A DNA stretch of 64,000 bases from Agelaius tricolor (taxonomy: Eukaryota; Chordata; Aves; Passeriformes; Icteridae): NCBI GenBank assembly GCA_023055355.1, contig JALJCS010000001.1, positions 102,781,381 to 102,845,380 of the forward strand, read 5' to 3'. The position numbers and the translations under genes are program-made. Shown here piece after piece: positions 38,763 through 52,221 of this stretch; positions within the stretch are counted from its first letter, which is position 1; each line of letters begins with the position of its first letter. The notes under the pieces are model-generated. The model was not told the origin of the DNA, made no database searches, and saw only the letters and a list, made by a program, of their open reading frames with translations.

Positions 38763-41439
38763 CATAACCATCACAGCATTTTATAGCTTAGCTTTTACTG
38801 TACATCGCTGGAGCTACTGACCGGCAGCGGTCTAATGGCACAGAACTGAATCAGAAAACAAACAGCTTTCAGTGCAGCTTTTCACTGGTTTTGAAGGGTA
38901 GAATTGCTAATATATGGTCATGGGTGGGTCCAAAGAGGTGGAGGTGATAGAGATAATTGCATATAACTAACTCCCACTCCAAACCTGCAGATTTCTGTGG
39001 CATGTGTGGCTATGGTTCTGAGCTGAAATCAGAAATACTTTTGATGCAGAGGAAAAGAACATAGTTAAATATATATTGAAATGCAGTTAAGTACCATTAT
39101 TTAAAAGATACAAATTATTGTTGTAACAGGAAAAGTGGACAGAGTGATGGTTTATTTCCCTTATTTCTTTTTTTAGTCCTTAACAATTTACTCTCTCCTT
39201 TTAAGGAAATTCTTTGTCACTCCAAATGTTAAATCAATGTCACAGGTGCACGGTTCTTTGTTTTCCCTGTAAGAGTGAATACTGCTTTACAAGCAGATGC
39301 TATATTTTAATAGAAAGGTATTTTGCACTGAATTTTAATATAATAGAAATGGACATATTGTTGCATGCTTTCAACTGTAATAAAATAGATTCATTATAGT
39401 ATGAGAAGGATTTTGAGTTTGAAAATATGGTTCTTTCAGAATATTTAATAGAAAAGAACATATCATTTCTCTGTATAAATTGATAGAAAAAGGATGCAAT
39501 CACCATGAGAATGCACATCCATTAACAGGATCAGAAAAGGAAGGATTGTGATGAATATGTGATTTCCACATCTCAGAGATAAATTCTATCAACCAGAAAT
39601 GAAAGCCATTTTCCCCTTTAAAAAAAAGAATACAAGTTTATGTGAACTGTATGGTAGGTCCTTGCATTCAAGGACTTCTCTGCCTAGCAATACCTCATAA
39701 AGTAATTGGAGTAATAAATACTCTCCTTGCTTACAACTAAATCTGATACAAACAAACACTAGAGAGTAAGCTCTGGAAAAAGTACATTAACTGGGATAGA
39801 CACTGAATAAAGGGATTGGGGGTTTTATCACAAAAACAGAGATGGAGCTTAAGGAGGGCTGAGTTCTGTTCCTGAGGTGCCTGCAGAGGGCCTGTGTATT
39901 CTTAGACAGATCATAAGGAAGCATTTCCAAGTGAAGATGTGCACTTATTTATCTGTCTCTGTGACTATTATCTAAAGATGATGTGGCATTGTGTAGCTCA
40001 GGCCAGTCAAACTTAAACAACCAAATGTTTTCAAAGGCAGTCTTCAGTGTGGTTACAGATGGAAGGTGCAAGCACAGGCTTACTACACTACTTCTAAATT
40101 ACTTTATTGATGTCTACCTTTTATTTCTCGAGTTACTTTAATTTTGCGTAAATGAGTTACTTTAATTTTTGATCCATTCTCCAAAGTAAAGTTAATGAGA
40201 GACACTATGGCCTCCCCAGTCGTGATATAAAATGGAAACCATGGAACTCATTGACAACAGATTTTGTGGATGCCAAATATTTTCATGGGTTTAGACAGCA
40301 ATGAAATACATTCACAGAAGACAAATCCATCAGGAGCTATCAAGGAGAAAGATTAGGCCCCGAGTTTAGAATTCCCTGCTACTGTCTGGGCTTGCATTAC
40401 TAAGAATTATTACATAAATTTATTCTTTCTCTTCTAGACATTGTTATGAAATGGGTAGATGTATGTGGCTTCAGCCTAATATGACTATTTTTACTGATTT
40501 TGAGTACTTAATGACTTCCTATCATGCTAAAATAACTAACTAGGTATATTTTTGAATAGCAATGAGAAAAGTATCAGATAAGGAATATAGTAACTAAGCC
40601 AGTGGTTTTGTCAGACTCGTTTCTGTTTTCACACAAATCAGATGGCTGTGGTTTGCTACTTCCTATTGGTATATCTTTCAAAGAAACTGTGATAACCTAA
40701 TGGTCATATCAGTCTCATATAACATATAGTGCAAGAAATGGACAAAATCTCCCATAAAAAGTGCACCTAGCATAGAACGCTTCCTTTATTATTCTGAAAG
40801 AAGATATGGAAAATGATTGCTTACTCTTTCTAGAAATAACTGTAACATATTTTGCTAAATTTTAATTATCATGGGTGTGGTATAAAACCTAAAATATATA
40901 GACACAGAAATAGATTTCCCATTTTAGAAAGTCCTGGGTATATAGCTTGCTGCAATTTCAAATGGCAAATAGATTTAGGTGGTTTTTTAATATTATACTA
41001 AAAATCCTCTCTCTGCACAATTTTTCCTTTCCTCAAGATAGATTTTCCCCCTTTGATTTCAAGCCCCAAACTTCTATGACTCACTTAATGTTTACACAAA
41101 TATTCCACACTTATATCCAGCATAGCAAAGACTGAAGAAGTGGCTGTCCAAAGCTTTATCCAATACTGAAAGTTATTTCAATGAAAATAGAGTACAAAAT
41201 TCATTCCCACACTTCACAACTAGGTCTTTCAGAGATTGCAGCTTTTGAACAAAAGTATTATAAAACACAGAAGGAACCCCTTGAGTTTTGATATTTGAGG
41301 AAATTGTCTCTCATATAAGAGAAATTCTCATCTGAGCCAAAGGATTGAAATCGTCCCTCACATTTCTCTGTAAGGTTATAACTGTTTATAACATTCCATT
41401 TAAGTAACACATAAAGCAAAATGCATATGAAAGTCACTG
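38760..41439. other. Intergenic or intronic DNA, no gene seen
   Basis: AT-rich unique-looking sequence. The short frames at 39214-39518 and 40947-41135 are not convincing. Confidence 0.5.
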
Positions 41440-42110
41440 CAAGTTGCTGAATCCCATAGTCTGGCAGACATGAGGCTGCCACAGGGCCGTGGTCCCAGGT
41501 GCAGCCAGCAGCCAGACTGAGCCAAGCATGTGTCCTTGGTAGGCATACACTCACATGGGTACTCTTCCAGGATACATATGTGCATACTTACATGGCTGGC
41601 CACACAGATTAGCAAAGACAGATGCACTCACACAAATATAGGTAGCACAGACAGCTTTTATGTTTCCACTTCCAGCAGCTCAGGATGAAGGTCTGTTAGT
41701 GGACAATTTATCCACATAGCATGGATCCCTCCTTTAGATACCCAGTCTACACATTACCTGCGCAAACCCTGGATTCTCTGGTTTCCCAGTTTCTTTATAC
41801 ACATAAACACAAGATGCTGGTGAGTCTGAATCCCACATTTTGTTGTCTCCGCAGTTGCTGGCTTTGTCACCTGTATCCTCTCAGACCACTCAGGTCTCTA
41901 CAGCTGCCCCAAGCATCTATTGCACTCAGCAGCTAGTCCCCGTGGATGTTAGCTAGTGACCACATTCCAGCAGGTCCCGCTGCAGCCTCTCAAGTTGCTG
42001 GCACAGAAGATATGTGGTCCCTCTGACCTGCACTCCCCAGTTCTGTCTGCTGACATTCAGGTCTCCATGTACATATGCCTGTTTAAAATAAAGAGCCTTA
42101 CTCAGAAAAA
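41440..42110. other. GC-richer block, possible unidentified interspersed repeat
   Basis: About 670 bp clearly richer in C and G than its flanks, dense in CAGC/CTGC and CACA words, ending near AAATAAAGAGCC (about 42087). Overlapping frames on both strands (71-98 codons) share no domain. The sharp compositional edges suggest an inserted element such as an old LTR, but I cannot name it. Confidence 0.3.
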
Positions 42111-42275
42111 AAATAGTAAAAAATAAAAATGTGAGTACAGGACAGATCAAGGTGATCAGACATACTGTATGGCCAATGAAGCATATTGAGCAGCAGCCTC
42201 ATGAGGGGTACCTGGCCCTTTTTATCTCTTTATCTCTGTTTTCCTGTTATTACTTCACAAGCTACCCAGAATCCT

Positions 42276-42475
42276 CCCTTTCCTTTCCTTTCCTTTCCTT
42301 TCCTTTCCTTTCCTTTCCTTTCCTTTCCTTTCCTTTCCTTTCCTTTCCTTTCCTTTCCTTTCCTTTCCTTTCCTTTCCTTTCCTTTCCTTTCCTTTCCTT
42401 TCCTTTCCTTTCCTTTCCTTTCCTTTCCTTTCCTTTCCTTTCCTTTCCTTTCCTTTCCTTTCCTTTCCTTTCCTT
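42276..42475 (+). repeat. Long microsatellite (TTTCC)n, about 40 units
   Basis: About 200 bp of essentially perfect TTTCC units (GGAAA on the other strand). The three long frames over it (119, 119 and 125 codons; repeating Phe-Leu-Ser-Phe-Pro or Lys-Gly-Lys-Glu-Arg) are repeat artefacts. The near-perfect array suggests a young, length-variable locus, and assembly length may be unreliable. Confidence 0.98.
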
Positions 42476-45400
42476 CAGTTTGTCCTCTAACTACCTCATA
42501 ATAGTCTTGTACAATCCAAATTCCCCTCCCTCCATACCACACTGAATCCTCTAGCTCTGTGGGCAGTATCCACTCTCCGTCTGTAAAGAGACCTGGAGAC
42601 CATCTCCTGTTGGAGATTCTGATGGATCTCAATCACAGCCTAAGGGGCTGAGACCCTCCTGAGATGCCTTGAGAGGGCCTGACTTGGTGAAACTCACCCT
42701 CCTGCTTTCTTTTGTGCCTCTGGGCTTCCAAGTGTGTGGGGATGACCTTATCTTCATAAAACCTATCACTGTGCAAATCCATCTGAAGCAGGCTTTGTCT
42801 GTTTTGTAGCTGTATTGCAACAATACAGTGTCACAGGACTGGTTGGGTGGGGACAAGGGCACTTTTGCAAGCCCTGTGGGAACATATTTCAGTCAGCTGT
42901 TGTTTTTTGAGCAATCTGTATTTGGAGAGGAACCAGAAGTAATTTCTTTTATGTTTGCTTATCCATGACATCTTCCTTGCACCTAAACTTTGTAATTCCT
43001 GTTCCTGAATTAAGTGGGGATGTTGGTTATATGGAATGAAGTCAGACCCTTTGAGAGCCTCTAAAGAGAGATCACTCCTTCTACCCAATTAAGTTGTTTA
43101 ATCTTCTTTTTGCAGGTCTAACTCTTAGCTGAAATTGAAGGAAGAATGGAGGATAAAGTTACCTAGGGCATGTCACTATCTAGACTCTGCCTCTTCTCAC
43201 ATAAGAGCAGTTGCAGGGAAATGGTAACAACTTATAGCATCTTAAAGCAGCTATCTAAACCAGGCCAGACTAATTACAGACTGAAATGGCCAATATCTCT
43301 CTACTGATAAAGGCAATCCAGGGTGACAAACTCAGATGTAAATACTGTAGGCATCATTTAATCTGATGAATCTCACCTTAGACTCAATAGTTGGATGTGT
43401 AATACAAGAGAATTGGATGCTGCTATACAAATAATATAGTTGAAGCCCTCTGTCTTTCAGCATGTGTAATACATATATACATAACATAACACGACAACTG
43501 ATGATCTAGGAGGTAAAACACATCTCTTTAAATATTTCCTTTAAGAAATTAAAGGATGAGTAAGATCAGCAGGTGTTTAATTCAAACATGTTTGCATTGC
43601 TTGTAGAGCAGCAAGATCTTAAGCCAGAAAACTCCAATCCAGGATATTCAAGGGGAAAAGTTTGAGTTTTCTGAAAGTTTGTAATTTTTTTCTTCTAGTT
43701 TTTAGAGGATTCATTAATTAAAGTCGATGAAGATAAGATCAGAACAAAACAAAATAAAACCTTGGCATGTTACGGGTAAAAAAACCCGCACTATTTTTTC
43801 AGGAACAGTATTCCCAACCACTAGGCTACTAATTCACGTCTTGCTTCTGTCACATAACAAGTCAGGCCTGACCTGAAAAGGCAAAGTTTGGAGGACTTGG
43901 GCTAAAGGCAATGTATAACTTAAGCAAGGGTTAAAATTTTGGAGCTATGCTCATAAATTCATGTTCAGTATTACTTCAGGTACCTCCTTTATTTGACATG
44001 GTCATTTAACTGCAGTTTACTTAAAGGCAATTTGTTTTGATGCTTTGTTATGAGTGGATTCATACACAACTTTTGCTTTTGTTTCTGTCCTTGGTACGCC
44101 TTACAAATTTTTGCTCCATATTACAGTTCTTGTCACAGTTCCTGTAAGACTGATTTGGCAGCTGCCAAGATGCAGTCAGAGGTGAGCTCCATGATAGGGA
44201 AGTACTTAAGCACAGGTGACAGGCTGCACAGCAGCAGCAGCATGACATTTTATCTGAGATACAGACAATGCAGGCAGTAGCACATTGCATTTGATACACA
44301 CAGGGGACAGCTGTGGGGGACAGCTGTGGTAAGCATACAAGTAAGTGCTTTGAAAGATTATGACAGGCAAAATCTGACTTTTATTAAGAAATGGGGGTGA
44401 AAAAAAGAATCTAATGGAAATTAAACAAATGGATTCTATATGTTGAGATTAATTTCATCCTACATTAAATATTACATGCATACTGTACTGAACAGCATTT
44501 AAAAAACTTTCCACATAGGAAGTCCAGACTTTGAAAAGGTTTGAGTCTCCTTGCCTGACGTGCATTAAATATGACCTTGTTCTGTAAGTGGTACCACCGG
44601 TGCCACTGACATGAATAAAAGTGGCAGTGGTAGGTTCCTGTTTGACAGAAGCAAAACCAGGTATCAGTCATCCATTTCAGTTTAAGTTTCCCTTCAGACA
44701 TATTAATTTCTGTGTTGTTCATGATCCTCAGCAGGAAAATAAAAACCAGAATATTGAACAATGCCAAGATCCTTCTGGAAAGTTAGAACTCATGTATTTA
44801 AGAGCATGTACTACAGCCTCACATTGATTCATCATTGAATTTTATTTTAAAAGACATTGAAAGGAGAAAAATGAAAGGTAGAATGGTTCATTGAGACCCA
44901 CCACTGGCAACTATCTTTCTACTTTTGTTGATCTTTTTACAGATCAATCCTAATGCTGTCGGCAAGTGGTTACAAACCACAGAAAAGCCAGCAGTGGAGG
45001 TATGTCGGATTTCTGTAGCACCAATATCTCCCACAGCTGGCAGGATTTTGGACAAAAACATTTCTGTCATTCTGGAATGCACATAGAGAGGAAGCAAAGA
45101 GATATATGTGCTACTAGGCTTTTATTTTTCTTCACTGTAATCTGGATTCATGCAATTTATTCTAAGCACAGCTGTTAGGCTTTTTCAGCTGTAAAGAAAA
45201 AATAGACAGAGGAAAAAATTTTCTTTTGGCATATTTGCCTCTCATATCTGTGTGCTATAATGGGTGAGATCCTTAATAAACACAAATCAATAAAGGCTAA
45301 CTTAAAAACGGTAAAATTATGTTGCTTAATAATTACAGTTTTTAAAATTTGGAAATTTGGGCATTGTGACATAGCCAGAAACACTTTTTAAACTCTTTTA

Positions 45401-46520
45401 AATTAACAGTAAGTAAAATAAATTGGACTGCAGGATAAGGAGATGACATTTATCTACATAACTATCTTTTATTCTGTTTCTTCTTTAGACATTGCATGGG
45501 GTTTTTTTTTTTGTTTTCAAACAGAACTAGAAGGCAGTAAACTCCAATTCTTCATTTTCCTGCCCAGTCACTCATTCCTTCAGGAGAAGGACAAGGACAT
45601 CTCCAGAGCCCTCCTGCTCTAGTCTGGAGTATGAAACTTCCCTGCTCTGTTTTACAGGTACATTGTAGTCCATCATGTAAAAATGTGATAGAGTAGCTGC
45701 AAAGGAAAGGACTGTGCACATCACCAGCAAGAGATGAATAGCGATGCTGCAGCTTCCCAGGAAACTCCAGCCTGCAAATTCTCACTGCCATGAATGATAG
45801 GCACAGCATCAGGTCCAAAGTAAAGGAAAACGAAATAAGGGGAAACGGCTTTCTGTAGAATACAGGCTTAGATAATTAGTTTTACTTGTCTCTTTTGGCT
45901 CTCAGAAGAGATTCCACTGAAGTAAAATTTATGGAGAATTGTTAGTTAACTGGTCTGGCAGAGAGAGTTGATTACAGCATAATCAGCTGATTATGCCTAA
46001 GGTACCTTTCTGAAAGAGGCTGGGATCTTTAAGTGCTCCAGACAACTACAAATCTTATTCACTGGAATTTTGCACTATTGCTAACATCAGATTATACTTT
46101 GGTAAGGAATAGCTGTTTGCTTTTTATTGCATCGCAGTTGCTTTTTTTCACTAGAATTTTCTAGAATTAGGAAGAGAGAAAATATTTGCTTGCAGGATCA
46201 ATGGAAAGTGAAAATAGAAAGCAAGAAAGTGAGAAGAACAAAATTTAAAACTTTAGCAGGAGAAAATCTTGAAACCAGCACAGCTAGATCAGTGAAATCA
46301 GCTAAAAATATTTCTATAAAGAGCATTCTAATTAAGAAACAAATGCAGGCAGGAGACAAAGTCATGAAAACACTAAAATCTGTAGGGAACTGTTGAGAAG
46401 TACCAAAAGAAAAAAGGCAGAAGCTGGGATATGTTGAATTAGAAGAAATTTAAGTATCAATATACTAGGGGAAAAAGATCTTATAACATTTCTTTTGAAG
46501 TGAAAATGTCCGGGTTTTTT
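42476..46520. other. Intergenic or intronic DNA, no gene seen
   Basis: Mixed composition, with less AT-rich stretches at 42,540-43,090, 44,050-44,340 (contains four CAG units and a GGGGACAGCTGTG duplication at about 44,303-44,330) and 45,540-45,830. None shows a coding or repeat signature I recognise. The palindrome at 45977 and a Lys-rich 89-codon frame at 46127-46396 are discussed as separate entries. Confidence 0.5.
45977..45996. promoter_or_regulatory. Perfect 20-bp palindrome with E-box centre
   Basis: GCATAATCAG is followed directly by its reverse complement. The centre is TCAGCTGA, an E-box (CAGCTG), flanked symmetrically by TAATCA/TGATTA homeodomain-type cores. A regulatory role is inferred only from the motifs. 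Confidence 0.3.
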
Positions 46521-46524
46521 CAAC

Positions 46525-46825
46525 AATAACGCAAAAAGAACTATTTAATAAGTATTTCTTTTCAGTCTTGAAATGTAATAATACAAAATATTTTAAATTT
46601 CAACAGTAACTCAGGAAAATATTTAATAGAATCCTGTAAAATGAGATTTTCAAAGAAGTAGGATTAATAACTTTAATCTAAAGCTATTAAAAGAGCTGGG
46701 CAAGTGTTTTTATGTGCCAATAATGTTGATTTTCAATAAGTCCTGGATGTGAGAGAAGTTCCAGAGAACTGGAAGAATGCTAGTGTTTTTTCAATATTTT
46801 TAAAGAGAATGACCACATATTTTAG
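46525..46825 (+). mobile_element. Old LINE fragment (CR1/L2 clade), start of reverse transcriptase
   Basis: On the plus strand KELFNKYFFSVLK (about 46530-46570) is followed after about 110 bp by LLKELGKCF...LIFNKSWM (46684-46750). After a one-base frame change comes VREVPENWKNASVF (about 46749-46792). These match, in order and spacing, the LNEYFASVF, ELA...IIFEKSW and GEVPEDWKKANV blocks that precede the reverse-transcriptase core in CR1 and L2 LINEs. It is far more diverged than the other CR1 copies here and has a frameshift and stops. Its 3' part cannot be followed with confidence beyond about 46825. Confidence 0.62.
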
Positions 46826-49800
46826 GCTTGAAATATATATATATATTAAACAAAAATATGAACGTGATAATCTAGGACTTGAATGATTGCATTAGACCTC
46901 TTTAATTCTTTTTTGATTTCAATCAGCATGGGACTATAGAAAACACATTGTATAAGCTTACTTTTTATGTTATTATTATTTTAACCATGGCTGCTAATGA
47001 TAATAATTTTCCAGTACACTTTGGATTTAGAAGGTTTATCTTTCATTTTCAGAAAAAAAATAAAAGAACAAAAAAACCAAACCCAAAACAAACAAATATG
47101 ACATCTTGCTTTAAGCTGACTCTAGCTAACTCAGTGTTTAAGAGGATGTTTTTACTAATAGTGCCATACCAGCAATCAGTTCCTATCCTATATATTTTGA
47201 ATATTTGTAGTACTGATTGTCACTGAATAAAATTTGGGTAAATAAAATATTATGCAACATCAAGGTCAAGCAAAAGAGTCCAGCTGTTTTTACTTCTGAC
47301 CATAAATTATCATCAGATAGTGGACATGCTATTCACATTTCTTTGTTTTGACTTCAGGTTCCTGAAAATGAAGCACATTAATAGTTTTGATTTCAGTGTT
47401 ATCATGTCTCCCAAAATCTCATGAATTGTTTTAGGCATAGAAGGCAATTCCTGTATAACCTAAGCTCACAGTACAGCTGGGTCCATATTCTACCACCTAG
47501 TAGATTAAAACTTTCCATAATGAATAGAAATTACAATTATTAAGTTTGTTTAAAAATTACAAAAATATATTTTATAGATTGATATAATTTAATAGATTCA
47601 TTATCTGAGTCTTGCAAGGCAAAGAGGGACATATATAAATTAAGGCATTTATAATTAAACCCTTGAATAATGGTTAATAATTTGCTGTTTATGATGAAAA
47701 ATAGAAATTGCAATAAATACTATTGTAGTAATCTTGGAGAAGAAAAAATAAAGGCTTAGGTTATTTTTAAATTGCGTTTTTCTTACTATCATTATTTAAG
47801 CTCTAGGAGTACTTAGAGTTTTTATCTAGGAATGGGACTTCATTACTTCTTGAATTTCAAAAACATTCAGGATAATAAAAAAATGACTTGATTTTAATGA
47901 CTTAAAAATTTAGATCGCTGATCTGAGCTATTTTACCGAGGGTTCTTCCTAAAGGAATTTGCACTAAGCACCCCTTGTGTTAAAGGCATCTGTGGGTGGG
48001 GAGAGGGCACATAAAGAAAACCAGGTGACCGAGCACAGGGAAAAAAATATGACTGACAGGTAAGCATTTTAATTTTGTTATGTGCTCCAGAAGAGATGAT
48101 AGCGTGACCTCATCACTAAGGTGCAGATTGCAGCTTCATCTCTGCCACTGCTGCTGTGCTGGATTTCAGTAATTGTTCCATTTCCTGACCATTACTGATA
48201 CTAAGCCAAAGGCAGGTCTTACACTGGATATTAGCATGAATATCACAGTGATAATCTCACAGTTTATAAACAAAATGCAGTGATTCTTTAGACAAAAGTG
48301 CACAATCTCATTTTTCTACTGAGTTTAGGATCACAGGAAAGATTACACTTCTGACATATTCATATTTACTAATCATTTGTGGGACAGCATCCTATGACAA
48401 CAACCCTGGGCTGATATGGGCAACACAAATAAAAAATAAAAACTGTCATTTCTCAGTTCTGCAGCTTTTCACAGTTCACACATTCAGAGAAATTGGTTGC
48501 CTTCCAATGCTAGGCCTTCCCAAATAATGAAATACTCTACCACCACATCCCTTTGTATTCCTGTTTGAAAGCTCTTGGCCTACTCTGTCAAATGCATTTG
48601 AAATGCTCTTTTAAAGACTGAGACTTTGATGGCTTTGGTCTAAAACTCTTGACTCACTGAAAATTATCTTTTTTTTGAGGGGTGCAGACAGTTCTGACCT
48701 ATGAAAGGTCTCTTAGTTCAGGTTTTTATCTTGAATGAAGTGCAGCAAGCTTGACAAGCTCCAAAATACATATCACCTAAAATATAGGACACCTATGATC
48801 ATAGTACAGACAAACCCAGGGCTTGAATTTAAGGTTTAGGCTCAGTGGCAGATTGCTTGACCATGAAAAGAAGATATTTTTTTCATAGATTCTTAGATGA
48901 CAAGTTCTACATTATTTAAATAGTTGCACTCATTCTACTTGAGTGTAAGAGGCCAGTATTCTGTATTTAATTTGTTAGAGTACTTGGATGGGCAGAAGGG
49001 CTAAAATAAGAAGTTATGAGTATTGTTAATATATTAATAGAAAGTTTTTTTCCCATTTATTTCTCTGTCACATCAACTAACAGCTGAAATGCAATTTTAC
49101 TTTCATTTAGGTCACACACATACTTTTTAAAAGCTTGTTTGCACCCTCCTTCATTTCAATCTCTCATCTTTCATTTATTGGCTAAGCGTTGCACAGATTT
49201 TTTCAGGTGAAGCCTTGCAATGTTTTATAGAATAACATCAATATTTCCAATTCTTTGTTAGACATGTCTCTTATAGTCATTACAGCCCTATTGCTTTGAG
49301 TTTATAGACACTTCATGAACACAGGAGTGCATTCAGGTGTTATAAGTTCCCATCTTATTGCAGATATTTATATTAGGCTTGTTCATCTTATTTCTGAATG
49401 TCTGTCATGACATCCCAATTTTACTGAGGAAGTCTCCAACTTTGTGCATCACTAGCCATTATTATCAACATCTTTTCTGTAGCACAGCTATTATTTCATA
49501 AAATAAGTTACAAGTTTTTAAGACCAAAACTTGAGAGACTTCAAGAGTAGCCTCCTCTAAGCTTCCTATTTTGACTTTCAGAATATGCTCTCCTTTCTTT
49601 AGTAGTTCCTTACCCCTTAATATTCTGAAAATTCTGTCCATTTTGTCCAGCTAAACTGGAAGTTTCCAGGTGGTGCCTCATCTTTCTATTTTCTTTTTTT
49701 TTATTAATTGCAGTACTTATGGACTAGATTTGTATTTTCCTTGAGTAAAAAATTACTTATCTGAAAAGGTTTCATCTAGTTTGCTACAATTTACCTTTGA

Positions 49801-51547
49801 TAGTATCATGTGCAATTGCATTAAATTTTCCGTTTAACTCCATATTCCTTCTTTTGTGTTTTAAATTTAGTTCAGTCTTGCATACTATTAAAAACCTGGC
49901 CTCACCATACAATACACTGTGCTATTATAAAATTAACAAACTGATTTAAAACACAAAAAGCCTTGTATTAGATTTACATTTCTTTTAATATATATATTTT
50001 TGAATTAAAATAGATTTTTGGGGATGTGGGGTAGTTTTCATGTTTCACTTTTCCCATTGTGAAGTTCTTTATACCATTCCTAGGAATTTTTCTTTTCTAT
50101 GCTCGTCCAATATAATGTGCAAAAATTTATTGAAAAAGTATGTAGCTAAATATAGTATAGACATTTTCCTTTTTAATTTTTTTCTTTTTAATCTCTCTTG
50201 TCATAGAAGAGTGGCCTCATTTCTTCTGTCCTCATCTGCCAGGTTCCCCATTCCCATTCATGTGCTCTGTAAATCAAATTATTCTTTTTTCCCTTGCTCT
50301 ATATTGGAATTGAAAGTCTCTGTTTCAATTTGACAGAGAGTAGAAACATTTTTATGTCTGTTAGAATAGGGATAAGTTGCTTAGAAAGTCAGCACTTTTA
50401 GTTTCCTTCCACACAAGAGGCCTATCTTTGTTTCTCTTTTCCCCTGGTGTTTCTCTAAAGTGTTCATCTTCAGATTACTGTTGCAGAGGACATTTTTCCA
50501 AAATACTGATAAAAGGTCCAGGTAACTGTAGTTTCTGTCCTCAATGAATATAAGTAGTTATGATTACCTGATAAAAAATTTGCATGCAGAAGAGCAGGGA
50601 TGGAAAGTGTTCTCTGGATTAAATACATAGTATATGAATAAACATTTGGAAAAAAAAAAAAAAAGAGCTTAATTTTTTGGAACAGGGAATTAACTCCTGC
50701 CCTATGGAGCTTGTGTGCTAAGAAGGATTTCCCTCTTACTCTCAATCAGTGCACAGGGCATTTGTTCACTTAACCACAGGAGAAAATGACACAGCAATTA
50801 GATAATATACAAGTTGAAACCCCTCAGAAAGCAGGTACTTACAGAGATATATTTTATGTAACTCCATAGCAGACTGGATACCCTATGCTAAATAGTAAAA
50901 ATCTGTCTTCATTGAGGCAGTGAAGTGGATTATTCAGAAGTGACATAGGGAAAAAAGTTGCAAAGAGGAAATTAGTCACTATTATAAAATAAGAAAAAAT
51001 AAATTGCATCTTGAATATTTTTAGTACTTATTTGCTTTAAAAAATTGGGTATTTTTTAAGTTGTCAGACTTCCTCAACTCTATAGAGTATTCTCTGCTCT
51101 GTAGATGGACCTTGTGGCATTTTCAGTGTGCCCCATCCTCATCAACCTCCTGCTGCTATTGCTTTTCTTATACTTCAGTTACATTACAGGTAACACTGAA
51201 GCCATTGAAGTAAATTTAAATCTGCTAAGAAGCAACTCTTAATACAGTTAATATGATCCACTTGCTATGCTTTTAAGATGTTTACTGAATTATTTCAGTT
51301 ATGTTAGGCCTATGTATGGCAACTAGATGTATAATGGAACCTTTCACTAAAGTCTCAAAAATGTCTGTAATATTTCTGCTCTGCATAGAAGCAATCAAAG
51401 GTTGAGAATTCATTTTTCATGTGACAAAAATGAATTCCCACTAAGTTTGCTTTAATCAAAAAATGATCACTAGCTCCAACAGACAGGCAAAAGATGAAAC
51501 ATGAGTTAAAAAAGAATTGTCTGAACACCTGGTGTCAACATTTAGGG
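46826..51547. other. AT-rich DNA, no gene seen
   Basis: Begins with a (TA)8 run (46832-46847). A less AT-rich stretch at about 47,930-48,260 has a splice-donor-like GACAG|GTAAGC at 48,059 and could be an unannotated conserved element, but there is nothing firm. A15 occurs at 50650-50664. Frames up to 97 codons are AT-rich and not convincing. Confidence 0.5.
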
Positions 51548-51770
51548 AAATATCTATATCTATCTATATCTGTATCATCTATATCATCTATATCATCTAT
51601 ATCTATATATCTATATCTATATCTATATCTATATCTATATCTATATCTATATCTATCTGTATCAATCTATATCTATATCATCTATATAATCTAGATCATC
51701 TATATTATCTATATCATCATCGATACCTATATCATCATCTATCTATATAATCTACCTATCTTTAAATATG
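51548..51770 (+). repeat. Compound microsatellite (ATATCT/ATCT/ATCATCT)n
   Basis: About 220 bp of ATATCT units with ATCT and ATCATCT variants, purest at 51597-51655. The two frames over it (Ser-Ile or Leu-Tyr repeats) are artefacts. Confidence 0.97.
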
Positions 51771-52221
51771 TACCAGGCATAAGTAATATTCCAGTGCCTT
51801 GATCCTCTAGTTCAAAAGCACAGGCTTACAGTCCTTCTATCAGGTGAGAAAGTAACCAAAATCAATGACTGGTACTGTGAAGAAAGCAGAAAAAATGTTT
51901 TGCCTGTAGAATTCCTGAGTTCAGACAGGATGGCTAAATTCACCTGTGTGAGGGTAAAAAGAGCAGCTAACTTTAACCTGGTGTTTGATTAAAAAACCAA
52001 AATTAATAAAAGCACTTAGAGGAGTCTTTCAGTTTTTGATAACATCTGCTTATTTTACTGGCACGTTCAAAAAGATCAGACATCTGTTCAGCCAGGTAAC
52101 TTGGATCTTCCCTTTGGAATAACTAACAATAGACCACTGGGACACAAATCCTTGCTTTCACTCAGCTAGCTGGGCATACATAAAGGGAATGGTGAATAAG
52201 GGAGGAAGCAGTCCTTAGGTA
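51771..52221. other. Spacer, no gene seen
   Basis: Unique-looking sequence between the microsatellite and the CR1 tail. Confidence 0.5.

Noticed and set aside
42131..42632. Three 119-125-codon frames with pentapeptide repeats
   Set aside because: They translate the (TTTCC)n microsatellite, and any frame through a stop-free pentamer array stays open.
46127..46396. Lys-rich 89-codon frame upstream of the LINE fragment as LINE ORF2
   Set aside because: It lies on the right side and strand, but its residues do not align with any LINE block I recognise.
51155..51195. Micro-exon between a good acceptor (CTTATACTTCAG) and ACAG|GTAAC
   Set aside because: It would be only 11 nt; chance proximity is more likely.
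51494..51750. Ser-Ile and Leu-Tyr repeat frames
   Set aside because: Artefacts of the ATATCT microsatellite.
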